From Tamarix chinensis (taxonomy: Eukaryota > Streptophyta > Magnoliopsida > Caryophyllales > Tamaricaceae), in contig CM060171.1 in NCBI GenBank assembly GCA_030549775.1, positions 62,492,360 to 62,556,359 of the forward strand: a DNA stretch of 64,000 nucleotides, in the 5' to 3' direction. Under the pieces are notes generated by a model. The model did not search any database, had not been told where the DNA came from, and saw nothing but the letters and a program-made list of their open reading frames with translations. The position numbers were made by a program, and so were the translations under genes. Positions 11,348 through 24,100 of the stretch are shown here, piece by piece; position 1 is the stretch's first letter, and every line of letters begins with the position of its first letter.

Positions 11348-12861
11348 ATGGTAGATAATGAAACTAATAATGTGCTTACTAATGTGATATAAATGTTGAT
11401 TGAAATCATAAACAACATGAATATTGTGAGGAGACAACTTAGGGCTGATTGGAACAATGAAAGCACTAATAATCATAATAAATACTAACATGAAGATGAT
11501 TTAGAATCTGTGTGCTAATAATGTGAAAAACATGCCTAATTATAAACCTCCTAGAAATAACTATGGTTAGTATAGAAATAATAATGGTTAAGAAAGGAAT
11601 GTAGGTATTGATAGTATTACATTAAAAATAGATATATTCTAAGGAAATAATGATCCTAATATATATTTGGAATTAGAAAGGAAATTAGAACTAGTTTTTC
11701 ATTTTCACCAATATACCAATGAATAGAAGATCAAATTGGAAATTGTTGAATTTATTGATTATGTTATTGTTGGGTGGAATCAACTAACTAATTATAGGAA
11801 TATAAATAATAAGCTCCTTATTACTAATTAAGTTAAATTTAAGGCTATTCTTAGATGTAGATTTATACCTAACTACTATGATAGGGAACTATATTAGCAA
11901 TATATTGATGAATATTATAAGGATATGGAGATTGCTTTGATATTGTTTAGGAAAGAGAAGCTATAAAGAAGCTATCATCATTAGATTTCTTTGTGGGTTG
12001 AATCAAGATTTTGATGATAGGTTATAACCTTAGCCTTACATTGATATTGAGTAAATGGTGAATATAACCCCAAAATTGATAAAGTGAGCTAGAAAATTTA
12101 GGCAACCTAAGCCTAGTGTTAAGGACAATTACCCTAAAGGTTCTAATAAAAATTGGAGACAAGCCCCTAAAGCTGAATGTAGACCCCTTTATCAACTTGA
12201 TACTAGGACTCCAAACAAAAATGAGAAAGTTAAAGGCACTTTCCACCCCAATTATAGCTCTAAACCTAACAATAGGAACATTAAATGTTTTAAGTGTCTT
12301 GGAGTTGATCATATTGTTGTTTAGTGTTCTAATAGGAGGGTAATGATCCTTAAGAGAATCTATAGAAAATTAACCTAAGGATGAGAATGACATTGTTGCT
12401 CATGAGCCTGAAGCTAATTCAGAAGAGAAGTAAGGTGATGTTGAGTACCTTTTAGAAGGAGAAATTTTGGTTATCAGGCATGAATTTAGTTTACAAGCTA
12501 GCATAATTTATGATATTGTGCAACAAGAAAAAAATTTCACACAAGATATCTAATTAAGGATAAACTTTGCAATTTAATTATTGATAGTTGAAACTATGTG
12601 AATACAACATGTACCAACTTATTTAATAAGTTGGGTCTTTCTATAATAAAAAACTCATTTCCTTATAAAATACAATGGTTGAATGAAATTAGTGAAATTA
12701 ATTTCCACAAGCAAGTATCATTGAATATTAAAATTGGAAAATATGTGGAAGAGGTATTATGTGATTTTGTGCCCATGCAACTTGTTCATGTTTTGCTAGG
12801 TAGACCTTGGAAAATAGACAAAGAGTACTTCATGATCGGTTTAAGAATAGTTATATCCTAA
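11348..12861 (+). pseudogene. Gypsy gag and protease, broken
   Basis: An ATG at 11348 follows the primer-binding site by about 50 bases. Frames beyond it are interrupted by many stops. A CX2CX4HX4C knuckle (CFKCLGVDHIVV then C after a stop) lies at 12285-12326. The open piece 12598-12861 reads like the Gypsy protease: a start near LIIDS, the phrase PYKIQWLNE, then VPMQLVHVLLGRPW near its end. In the family the knuckle binds RNA and the protease cuts the polyprotein. RT would normally follow LLGRPW within a few hundred bases but is not recognisable before the Copia insertion at 13044 or after 18516. Confidence 0.82.
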
Positions 12862-13043
12862 CTAAGGATAATATAAAAAATTTACCTTGATGCCTTAAAC
12901 TCCTAAGAAAGTGCATGATGATTAAATGAGATTGCAAGCTTAACAAAAATGATTACATGAGGAAAATTCTAAGGCTACCAATAGTGGAAATAATGAAAAA
13001 AATTAAAATACTAGGAATTTTATTTGGTAGAAAAAGAGATCTA

Positions 13044-14672
13044 TGTTGCAAAATAGTGTGGATTGAAAAAGATCCAAACCAAATTATTATTAATAAGATT
13101 ATGAATAATTAAGGATTCAATCATAATATATAACAATTGAGGAAAAAGCAGAGATATTTATTCATGTTCTTATGTAATTATAGGATGATTAAACTAATCA
13201 AATTATAAATTACAAAAAAAAATCTCTTTGAATGGAAAGCTCTACGAAGAAGGAGAAATGGGTTCACGCGATTTGATAACTAGGGTTCTCTCATGTCTCA
13301 TTTTATAGAAGATAAAACCCTATGAGGTTGATGTGTGTATGAATATATACTTATGGTTTAGTTGGTTTTATAGTTTGGTTAGGGTTATATGAGAGTTATG
13401 ATGGTTCAAAAGTGATGAAAATATGATGATGGTGATTCAAAAAACAAGAGATAATGGTGATAGTGCTCGAATGATGAAGGGTTTATAATGGTTTTGTTCA
13501 TGGGCTAAGGTTAGGGTTTACGATTAAGGTTTAGTTTTGATATAAATATTATGTTGATGAACGGTTGGAAATATGATGATTTGATTATTAGATTATGAAG
13601 TTAACATGTTGAAGATGATCCTTTGATAATAATATTATTATTATCTTAATTTTGGAAATAGATAAAATCAAGTAAGAAAAATAGGTTTAAGATGAATGTT
13701 GAAGATGATGATGATGATGATGATGGCGATTGTATAGGGCATTTAGGGTTTAGAATGGCATGGGTTTGTGGAGGATTTGAAGAATAGAATTTAATCTCTA
13801 ATTCAAATAGACTAAGAGATTAAGGATTTCAATAATAATCGGTCACACAGAATTAATTAATATTGAGAAGAGCTCACACACAATTCAATTAAGCAAAGCT
13901 TGCAATTCCATCAATTTTTTGTCTCCTTTTGTGTCGTGTACTCCTATAGTTTTTATAAAAATTGGACCTCCTAAATATTACAAAATAATCCTCCTAAAAT
14001 TTTGATAAGTATCAACACAAAAAATATTATCTTTCTCCCTACTCTAGACACACTTAAAAGATAGAATAAAATAACCCTAAAAGATAGAATTAAGCTACTT
14101 TTTTACTAATTCAACTTTCTCATCTTTTTAACAATTCTAAATGTGATAATACTCCGTATTACATGTCCAAATTTTTTATTAAAGTATCCTCATGTATATA
14201 CCACATTCAGCACTTCTATGCAACACATTTTTCCTTCCATACATGACATGCACATGCCTTTATCGCTAGTCACTTGTTTTACAAGTTTCATCCATAACTA
14301 TCAATGTAGTTATCTGTTTACCTTCAAATTTATAGGGAATCCTCTCTAAATAGAGGATAATAGGTTTCATAATAATAAATACTATGTCTTGACCATTTTC
14401 TCCTGCATCAGAGGTAAAACAACATGTTTTAGAAATAATAATAAAAAAAGGTTTGTGTTTAGGAAACACAGGACCCTCATATTTATTTCCTAACTCTCGA
14501 CTTTTTAACAAAAAACTCATCAAAGTTTTCAATAAGAAACACGATCCATGTTAATAAATATTGGACCCTCATATTTCTCACATAATCCATATTCTACTCT
14601 TAAACTTTTCCAATACCTTCATGAACCAACAATATGTTATGTTGTGTTTCAATTACCAAGTAAAAACTCACA
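13044..14672 (-). repeat. 3' LTR of Copia element 2, interrupted by a solo LTR
   Basis: It matches 18010-18511 in two blocks, 13044-13328 and 14411-14672. The space between is a separate insertion. Shared landmarks include gttctctcatgtctc followed by tatagaagataaaaccc on the left, and tgtttaggaaacac and cacaattctcc-type ends on the right. A polypurine tract follows at 14673. Confidence 0.85.
13329..14410. repeat. Solo LTR, 1082 bp, inside a Copia LTR
   Basis: The insert starts TGATGTGTG and ends TGCATCA, with gaggt exactly duplicated at 13324-13328 and 14411-14415. Removing it restores alignment with the partner LTR around 18249-18255. It has TG...CA ends and no coding sequence, so it is read as a solo LTR of an unrelated element; its orientation is unclear. 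A short gat microsatellite lies at about 13708-13724. Confidence 0.83.
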
Positions 14673-14685
14673 ATTCTCCACCTTC
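14673..14685 (-). other. Polypurine tract of Copia element 2
   Basis: The minus strand reads AAGGTGGAGAAT directly before the 3' LTR, identical in place and nearly in sequence to the tract of element 1. Confidence 0.75.
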
Positions 14686-14799
14686 ATACAGTATTTTTCA
14701 CACACAACATATAAAGACCTCTACAAAAAAAACCTAGCCTAAAAAATGGCCTTATGGCCTTTGAACATCAATTAAGTTCAAGAAACACTCAAACTTAAC

Positions 14800-17700
14800 C
14801 AAAGTTAATGGATTCATTGGCATATTAGCTGGATTATCCAAAGTACCCACTTTCTCCAACACAACTTTACCTACAACAATAGTATCCTAGATGAAGTGAT
14901 ACCTTATGTCAATGTGCTTCTTTCAAAGATGGAAAGAATTTTGATTCTTTACTTAATAGATAAAACTTTGGCTATCACCAAAAACAATTGGAGCACTTTG
15001 ACCAAACTCAAACTCTTATACTAAACCACTAAGCCACAAGGCTTCCTAAAAAGCCTATGTCGTAGCTATATACTTTACCTTAGTAGTGAACAAGGCCACC
15101 ACCTCCTACAAGTAAACATATCTATTATAATCACTTCTAGAGAAACCATACTCAAGCATAAACTGATCAAATCATTTATACCACTATCTAAGAGATTACT
15201 TTAGACCATACAGTGACCTATTTAGTAGGCACACATGATCACGCATCCCATTAACCAAAAACCTATCAAGTTTTCACTATAAATCTCCTCCTCAATATCA
15301 CCATACAAAAATGCAATTTTCACATTCAACTACTTCAAAATAAAATCATGCATAACCACAAGCACAAGCAAGGTACGAATAGAATTATGTCTAACTATAG
15401 GAGAATACCTCGTTATAGTCTAGGCCTAGAATATGAATGAATCCACATGCAACTAAATGAGCCTTATACCTTGGCATCTTAGTCCCTGGATCTCCTTTTT
15501 TAAACTTGTACACCCACTTGCAATCAACAATCTTTTTCTTCATGGGTTCCTTCATAAGTTCTCACGTCTAATTCTTCAATAAGGATTTTGTCTCCTATAT
15601 AGTAGCACACCACTTAGTAAAATTAATATTTTCAATAGCATTTTAGAATGATGATGGTTCATGCACATAAATAATAGTCTTTGCACTAGATAAAGTATAG
15701 CCAGTCAATTCTTCATAACTTTCCTAACTAGAGGCTTGAAAATTCTCCATGCTCTACCTAGAGCAACATCTCTTTTCTCCACCCAATGCCTAAATCCACC
15801 CACTTTAAGAATAGTGGGTCTATCATAAGGGTATATGGAATCCAACTCAACCTCAACCTCCACCTAGCTAAAAGTACTATCTGACTCTACCTTCATAAAG
15901 ATATCATCACAATACTAAGTCTTCTAGAGGAACATATAATTATTGAAGGTAATATCCCTACTGGTAAAGAACTTGGATGTAGTTGGGTCCTATAACCAAT
16001 ACCGCTTCACTTCGGATGTAAGGCCAAGAAATATACACTTCTTCGCTCTAGGCTCAAGTCTACCATCATTCACATAAGCATAAGTAGGGCAACTAAAGAT
16101 ATATAAATCAGAGTAATCAGGTGGCTTACCAGAAAATAAATCCTCTATTATCTTAAATCAATGGGCTGATTTGGTGAATATTTCACCAGGTATGTAGCCA
16201 TGTGAACCACTTCAACATATCTCTCTATCTATCCCTCCCTATGATAAAATACATCAAGCCGTCTCCAATAAGGTTTATTCATCTGCTCATCAATCTCATT
16301 ATGTTGTTTTCTTCCAACATAGGTGTGGTGTCTATATATCTCATGGTCTTGGTAGAAATTGGTGAAACTTTGCTTAACAAACTAAAGATCATTATTTTTT
16401 CTAAGATACTTAACCTACTTCCTAGTATGCTTCTCTGCCAAGGTTTTATAGCATTTGAAAAAACCAAATACATCATTCTTATGCTTTAAGAAATAAACTC
16501 ATACCTTTCTAGATAATTCATTAATAATTGTGAGCAAGTACTACGAACCTCCTTTGGAAACTACTCTCGCTAGTCCCCTTAAATCTGAATTGATATATTT
16601 AAGAGGCCTTCTCGTACTATTCTTATTTGTTGAAAAGATAACCCTCTTCTGCTTCCCAAATACATAGTGCTCATAGAAGTCCATAGTACTTGTACTTTCT
16701 CCATCTAATAGTCCCCTCTTAGAGAGCTCTGTTAGACTCTTGACATTCATTTATCCCAATCTCATATGACAAAGTCTCATAATATCTGAGTTTGACAGCC
16801 TTAGCAATTTCATAGTATTTTTCCCTAAAACAATGGAACCTACCAACTCATATAGTGTCCCGACACACTTCCTTTTCATCACCACTAGAGCCTATTTTAT
16901 AACTCTTAGGGTACCATCCTCAATAACACACCAATACCCATTACAATATGATAAATTCAAAGAAATGAGATTCATGTTAATCTCTAAGATATGTCTTACG
17001 TTGGCAATGTCTTGACCACATTGTCATGCATCCTCACATTCACCGTTCCAATCCCATCGATATTGCAAGTAGCATCATTACCCCTCAAGAAAACTTCACC
17101 GTGAGCTACCTTGAATGTGTTAAACCAACTCTGATTGGGACATATATGGTAAGAGCACCTAGAATCCCATATCCATCTGTCACCAATCATGTTTTGTCTA
17201 TCAGTGGTCGTCAACGCATCTCCATCACTATCATCATGGGCAACTGTAGCATCATCCTTTATATTGGTTGACTCATCTTGTTAAGACAAAAATTCCTAAT
17301 CTAAATCTGGACTTCTTAATATCACTAGACCCTCGCTCTTTTTTCCTCTCCCTAGCTACCAATCCTTCACTATATGAGTCCATGAAAGTACTACATTCAG
17401 TAAACTAACTATCATTTAACTTCCATTGTAGTAGGGTGGATTTTATATCCTAAAGGATTAACTCATCCTTCCTAAATAAAATAGTGTCACAAAAATACTT
17501 AAAGCTTATAGGCAAAGAACATAACAACTTAATAGCTAAATCTTCATTATCCAATTTAACATCTATATTATGCAAATCCATAACTATATAGTCAAATTCA
17601 TCCAAATGACTTTTTAAAGATTGACCCTCGCCTAATTTAAGCTCATGAACCCAACTCTTCAGTAGAATCTAATTTGCTACTAATTTCATCATATATAATG

Positions 17701-17950
17701 ACTTAAGCTTTAACCATAGGGTAGGTTCCATTGATTCCTTTGCCACTTCCCGCAATACCTCATTCAACAATTATAGTTGTATGATAAAGAGATCCTTTAG
17801 ATCTAATTCTTCAAATTTCTCATCTGTCATCAATTCTAGCTTCTTTAAATGATTGGGTAAATATTTTTCCAATACATTATGAATTAGAATCACCCATATC
17901 TTTAATTTCCATAATCTAAATTTTATGGATCAATTAAACTTATCAATATC
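14800..17950 (-). pseudogene. Copia element 2 gag-pol, heavily decayed
   Basis: Short open pieces preserve the domain order of element 1. A gag remnant lies at about 17950-17350. Protease lies at 17214-16996, where WIWDSRCSYHI has arginine in place of the active-site glycine. The pre-integrase part lies at 16750-16541 ([12 protein letters not shown] and FGKQKR, with the second cysteine of the CX2C pair replaced by tyrosine). Integrase and RT pieces lie toward 15100. Stops occur every few dozen codons. The missing glycine and cysteine are further signs that it is dead. Confidence 0.85.
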
Positions 17951-17994
17951 TAATATTATACCCATAATGATTACCGGATCTCTTCCATAACGCA

Positions 17995-18006
17995 ACTCTA
18001 ATACTA
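17995..18006 (-). other. Primer-binding-site remnant of Copia element 2
   Basis: The minus strand reads TAGTATTAGAGT, a mutated form of the initiator-Met complement at the position equivalent to that in element 1, three bases from the 5' LTR. Confidence 0.65.
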
Positions 18007-18009
18007 ATT

Positions 18010-18511
18010 TTTTATAGAATATCATGGATTAAAAAATATCCAAACTAAATAAAAATTAACAAGATGATGAATAATTGAGAAATCTTTATTCATTCTCTTG
18101 TGTAATTATAGGATGATTAAAATAATAAAACACAAATATACAATTCTTTTCTAATGGAGAATTTTATGGAGAGGAAGAAGAATTTGGGTTGTAAAACTCG
18201 ATGACTAGGGTTCTCTCGTGTCTCCTTTTATAGAAGATAAAACCCTATAAGGCAAAATAATGTATCTCAAAAATAAAGAAAAAATACGGTTTGTGTTTAG
18301 GAAACATGGGATCCCATGTTTATTTCCTTACTCTCAAATTTTGCTCAAAAAAATACATTAGGATTTTCAGTGAGAAACATGGTTTTTGTTAATAAACATA
18401 GGACCCCTCATGTTTCTCACATAATTCACATTCTACTCTTAAACTTATCTAACACTTGCATAAACCAATACAATGTTATGTTGTGCTTCAAATACCTAGT
18501 CAAAACTCACA
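18010..18511 (-). repeat. 5' LTR of Copia element 2
   Basis: This LTR of about 502 bp pairs with 13044-14672. Its outer end caaaactcaca matches the partner end. It includes the gttctctcgtgtctcc and acatgggatcccatgtttatt landmarks seen in related LTRs. Confidence 0.85.
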
Positions 18512-18815
18512 ATCTTACTCATGCTTTTTCTGCTAATTTACTAGTGTACATGATGATTCTTGAAGAAATTTATCAATCTAATGTGAGTGCGTATGAATCT
18601 TTACTTGATAATGTGTGTAGTTTGCTTAACTAATATTATAATTTGTTTCTAACAGTGTGACCTTTTACTATTCTTGAAAAGATTATTGATAATGCTTATA
18701 AGTCACACTTGTAATGAAAATATGGCAACATAAGTGCTAGATTTATTGTTTCTCACCTCTCTCCTTTCTATGATGAAAGATCAGTGTCAAAGACAAAACC
18801 TTCTTAAGAAGGAGG

Positions 18816-18958
18816 TTATGAGAGCCCAACAAACGTTATTGGTTTTTCCAAACACAACACTAACATTAACGAATATTCTATGTTTTCCTTTTCTATTCTA
18901 CAGGTTTAAAATTAGTTACCTGGAATAATACTGTATTAGACTTTGAGACTAGTTAATA

Positions 18959-18989
<31 letters not shown>

Positions 18990-19800
18990 TTATACTAATG
19001 GGAATTTGTAATTAACAAACCTTATTGTTCTATATGAGCTTAATTCACCTCCGACCCATATGAAAAACTGCCTATCATTACACCTGACATTAGCCCACAT
19101 GACTTAAGGCTCCCTCATATCACATTATTTTCAACATTTCCCAAACACCAAAATTAAATCCTTCATCCATAACCATTACTACTACACCACATGAGTCACA
19201 TCCACTTCCTCTACATATTTAAATCACTTTTGACTCAATCGTGAGAAATGTTCATTTCCCAATAGTAACATATAAGGATTTCACGCCTCTTATTTAACTC
19301 ATTAACTCCCTCATCTACCTCGTTCAATTATAGCAAAGAGAAATCAATTCTTTCACACATATCTTCCTACTTTTGTGTTAAAGAAGCCTTCATCCTTAAG
19401 CCCTAGTGGATAACTTAACTCTTATATTCATCCAGATTCATTCCCCTTAGATGCTTATGCCTGTTTCTAGTAAACTGAGAGTTTTTCTTAGTTAGTAACT
19501 CTCAGTTAGTTTAATTTGAACACTTTATATTCCCTATTTAAGAGCACATGCTCCATTTCAAATACAGGGTTTAATCATATGAAATTGATTAAGGTTTCTA
19601 GTGTTCCTTCCTCTTTGATTAGTATCAATCATTGTAACTAATTTATGGTATAACAATCTCCATCTTCTATGGGTTATGAGCTGTAACCGGGTGATGGTGT
19701 GTCACTTAAACTATTCTTGTTTGCTTAGTTAATTTATGCCTATTATTGATTTAGTTCATTTGTATTAAATTTTATTTGGTTTGAGTTGTGGTTCACATTA
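18816..19800 (+). repeat. 3' LTR of the gag-protease element
   Basis: This 985-bp partner of 9644-11284 begins after the polypurine tract aagaaggagg (18806-18815) and ends cacatta. It contains a (TTA) microsatellite at 18961-18990, where the left LTR has GTT-rich sequence. It shows the empty site for the 560-bp insertion of the other LTR. Confidence 0.85.
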
Positions 19801-19805
19801 CTACC

Positions 19806-21147
19806 TCAACAAACACTCCAAGGAAATCCAAGCCACCAAATTAGGTGTTTATGAGACAACACCAAACTCAATTATATTAGGAATCCAAGCCACATAATTC
19901 ACCATTTTAAGCTTTCCTTAATTTCAATTATGCATGGAAAATATTATTATTTAATGTGACAAATTTTGGAAATTTTAGAATGGAAACCTCAAGGAAAATC
20001 AATAATGAATAAACAAGCATGATCAAATTAGGAGTAACCATACCCAAGAAGAAATAACTAACACATAGACACCAAACAAATGGTTGGTCCAACTAATCGA
20101 TTGTTCATAGAAACCATAATATGGATTTGGCCAAACCAATTGATGTATTTAGGTGGAGACAAAAACAACTCTGGAAACAAAATAACCAGTCAATGTTTCT
20201 AGCAAAGCAATAGATTATTTAAAGTAACCAATCAATGGGTTTAATAAACCATCAACTAGTATTGGTGAATAACCTCAAATATCATTTTTTAAACTTAACT
20301 AAATTCACATAGTCTTTCCAAAATAAACCTCGCATGATCCTATGATGCACACACATATAAATACATAATCAACACTTAATACCACATATATTCATGATAA
20401 ATAACAAATATGCATCATATCCATATTTAGTCCACCAATTTCATGCTTAAAACCAAAAACATGCTCTATATTCTAACATATATATAAGAACTATGCCACA
20501 TGCTTGAAATTTAAGGATTCAACTAGCACACGGAACACACCAACATCATAACACCACAAGTAACAACATCAACTCTTAGTCATAGTAAAGATAGGAAAGT
20601 ATTACTGTTAAGCAAACTCAACTACTCCTAACTTGAATGCTACTACCTATAATATTATTATCCTAATAGAATTAAGAATTAAAATTAGTCAAAAATCATT
20701 TAAAAATTGAATAAAAAATACAAGAAGGAAGGGAGAAATATTTTATTTCCCACAAATAAATTATTGAGAACCAATGGAAGGAAATGGCAAGAATTCTCAA
20801 CTCTTTTAAGACCTTAACCTCTCTTTACCAAGAAAAACAAGGAAGAGCTAAAGAAAATTCTAAAAAGAAGGTTAGGGAGCAATAATCTTTTCTAGTTTAA
20901 AGGAAAATAGTAGGTAGAGACCCTATGTATTCCAACAAAAAGGAAAATAAAAAAGAGGATGATGGGTTCAATACTTAGCAAAATTTTCCAAAGGGAGAAA
21001 TAAAAGAGAGAGAACTTATTAGAGAGATGAAATGAATCAAATTATGATGGCCAAAATGGATTGAGAGTCAAAACTTAAAGACTACTCTACTTAGAAGTTT
21101 TCATAATCACTGGAAAGAGAATCAAAGCAAAAATAGAAAAGAGTATG
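19806..21147 (-). repeat. LTR-like remnant of the outermost Gypsy element, no gene
   Basis: This AT-rich stretch has no frame. The phrase aaccaatcaatgggtttaat and its relatives (20080-20280) echo the 6820-7150 and 8530-8660 region. The block at 20580-20640 (aaagataggaaagtat...) resembles 7600-7640. The first few dozen bases may continue the minus-strand RT of 8776-9638 (FVEVAF across the join). It ends at the target site of the 3.4-kb solo LTR. Confidence 0.45.
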
Positions 21148-21152
21148 GATGT

Positions 21153-24100
21153 TGTAATACCCCGTATTTTTAAAATTTAGATTTATTAAGTTTAATAATT
21201 TTATTAGCGTAATTTGATGTAAACAATTAATTATTTTAATTTTGATTCATTTTATGGATTTATCAACGATTTCGAATTCATAATTGAATGTAATATTTTC
21301 GGGAAGTTTAAATTAAAAATATTTTCAGAACTTATTTAAGAATTTCTTTTTTAAATTAATTTTCTTCCGTTCTACGCTTTTTAATTTGCGGAAAACCGAT
21401 TTCAGAAATTATTAAAATTAGTCTTGATTTATTATAATTTGACTTAAATATTTTATTATAGGTTTTTAAATATTATTTCAGGGTCTTATAATGTATTTCC
21501 ATAAATAATATAAATTTTTATGTTCGATGGTAAATTCTTCCGAAAATGTTTCCAAAATTCTTTATATAGCTTTTTATTAATTTTAAGCCTTCGGATCCGT
21601 TCAAAATAAATTTTCGTTAAATAAATTTTATATTAAATCTTCCAATAATATTTTTATATTTTTAGTATTTTATTTTATGTGTATTTGTAAAAAAAACGCA
21701 CCCACCAGTACCCCACCCCCTCTCTTCTTTTACTTTCTCTCTTCTCTTCCCTACCTCGACCCCTCTCCTGTGCGCCCCTGTCCCACAACCCTAACCCTAG
21801 CCGACCTCCCTCGCCTCTCTCCTTCTCCCTGCCCTATTGCTCTGGTGGCCGGCCTCCTCTTCCCTGCTCCTCCCTCGTCGGACGACCGCCACCACAACCG
21901 ACGCACAACAGCAGCGGGCGACAGCATAGCAGCATCGAAGCGCGCAACAACGAGCCGCATCGGCTGTGCCGCTGTTCGGCCACGGCGAGCTCGGGTGACA
22001 ACCAGCGAGCCATCCTCGACCTCCGGCACAGCTTCCTCGGCCTTCCTTTGCCCTGATTTTTCGGTTTTTGTTTGGAAAGCTTTCTCGTGGATCCACGAGC
22101 TAGTGATCTCTCTCCCTCTTATCTCGCTTAGCTAGCTTCGGATCCAGGTAAGTCTCTACTTACCTCTACTTATGGGTGTTTAGTAAGGATGAAGCTATGG
22201 CCTTGTGCTATGTGTGATGTGATGCGTTGATGGATGGTGAGTATGCCATGTTAATGTGTATTATGCATGTGTTATGAATAACCTATTTTGTGTAGCGCAG
22301 CGTGGATAATGAGGTATGATGTGTGTGCCTTATATCATACGAGCATTGCCTGTTCCATGTTTGATGTTTGATGATGTGACATGATATGGCCCTCTAGGAC
22401 ATGCATGCTAGGGTTTTGGTAGCATGAAATGATAATAAAAGAATAACGGGAAAGTGGACGTTTGGGAAGCCTGCATGGAGTATCTAAATTCTGCATGGGG
22501 ATGAATCTTACGTGAGGAAAGTTGATTTAGGAAGTAAATAAGATAATGTCAAAGTTATGGGTCCATTGGAGACTTGGGTGCAAAATTTTACGCCGGTCAA
22601 TGTAAGGGTGTCTAAGGGACCCAATTAGGGCTTGGGAGAAATTGGGGAATTTTAAGGGGTACAAGGGTAAAAATGATCAAGGAAGGATGGAGTATGGGGT
22701 TGAGAGTGAGGACTCACTTATATAAAGGATGAGTATGGGTTTTTAAATGAGAGAAGAGATTTTGGGGTGAAAGAGGGAGGTTACTTGTTGAGGAAGTAAA
22801 GTGCTAGGGTTTGGCGCGGCCAACCAAGGTTGGCGTGGTCAACTGGGGTTTTGGGTGGTCAACTAGGGTTTGTCGGTCACATGTGAACTTGGGAGATAAA
22901 TTAATACATTTGGGGAATTTACTAATAAAAATGAGGTGCGAGATAGAGGACGAAGTGACGTTTGGGTAAGTAAGAAAGAGTTGGGCCACATAGGTCCGAT
23001 TAGGGTCTCCGAGGAGGAACCCTAGCGGGACGTCGGGTGTGAGAAGAGGTACGGGTCTCAAAATATGGGACGGTCCCTTTGGAGGGGAAATTAGTAGGGT
23101 ATTTACCGCATGCATGTCAAGGGTGTTGTGTGATTCAATAAGACACGGATAAGACACTAATAACGTAAAGCAAAAGATTGTTGAGGCGAGCCCAGTCCGG
23201 TCCACCGGTTAGAATAGTGGTCAGAGGCGTTTTGCCCTATGCATTTCGTTCCGGTCCATCGGCTATAATAGTGGTTAGAGGCATTCTGTCCTGTGCGTTT
23301 CATTCCGGTCCACCGGCTATAATAGTGTTCAGAGGCATTCTGCCCTGTGCGTTTCGTTCCGGTCCACCGGCTATAATAGTGGTCAGAGGCGTTTGCCCTG
23401 TGTGTTTACATCTGGTCCACCGGTTATAATAGTGGGGGATCTCGGCTCGACAGACCCAAGTAAATAAGTTAATCCATGGGAAAATACTAAGTACTTACAG
23501 CGAAACACCATGTGAGTCGGGGCCAGTCCGGTCCACCGGTAAGAATAGTGGTCAGAGGCGTTCTGCCCTGTGTGTTTACTTCCGGTCCACCGGCTATAAT
23601 AGTGGTCAAAGGCATCCTGCCCTGTGTGTTTACTTTCGATCCACCGGCTATAATAGTGGGGTTCCCGCACTCACATGGACTATTAAAGAATATGTGTGGA
23701 ATGAACACATTATTAATGAGAATAAAGAATAAGTCTAATTGGACCATGAACAGCTTTTATTATCTGTATTACTACATGCTGCTTACGTGAGTATGCCGCG
23801 TATTGAGTTTTAATAATATGGATTATTCCTACCTGAGGCGTATGAGCCACTTTATATTTCGGTTATACCATGCTTATATGTTTAAATGGGACGTTACATA
23901 TGTTTCATATGTTACTATAGGTGTATGGCAAGATCCATGTTGTGGGTTGTGAGTATGTATGATATTGTATCAACGTATTGTATCATAATTTAATATGTAC
24001 TTGATGTTATAGTTTACGTCTTCCCCATAAGATAGGGTAGTGGAACTTACTCAGTATTGGACCCGTACTGATACTACTTTGGTTGAATGGGTCCTGTGAT

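Larger units (their letters stand above)
13044..18511 (-). mobile_element. Second Copia element, older relative of element 1
   Basis: The LTRs are 13044-14672 and 18010-18511, and the internal region is read on the minus strand. Flanking atcta (13039-13043) and atctt (18512-18516) form a near-perfect duplication. The internal sequence follows element 1 closely but with many more stops. Relative to element 1, the part equivalent to about 1130-1785 (end of RT, start of RNase H) is missing near 15090-15110. The gag zinc-knuckle region near 17280-17340 is also scrambled. Confidence 0.88.
9644..19800 (+). mobile_element. Gypsy-type gag-protease element with TA...TA LTR ends
   Basis: The LTRs are 9644-11284 and 18816-19800. 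Internal sequence is 11285-13038 plus 18517-18815, the gap being a nested Copia element. The flanking ctacc (9639-9643 and 19801-19805) is an exact five-base duplication. With those edges the LTRs begin TAATGAG (TTATGAG in the right copy) and end CACATTA, not TG...CA. A primer-binding site (11287-11298) and a polypurine tract (18806-18815) are present. Gag and protease remnants are visible; I found no RT, RNase H or integrase, so the element is either internally deleted or a gag-only non-autonomous type. Confidence 0.78.

Noticed and set aside
21677..22135. GC-rich open frames of 92-152 codons on both strands
   Set aside because: They lie in the leader-like block of a solo LTR, overlap on opposite strands and resemble no family.
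23190..23660. Regular repeats suggesting a CRISPR-like array
   Set aside because: Units abut directly without unique spacers, the region is inside a plant LTR, and no cas genes exist here.
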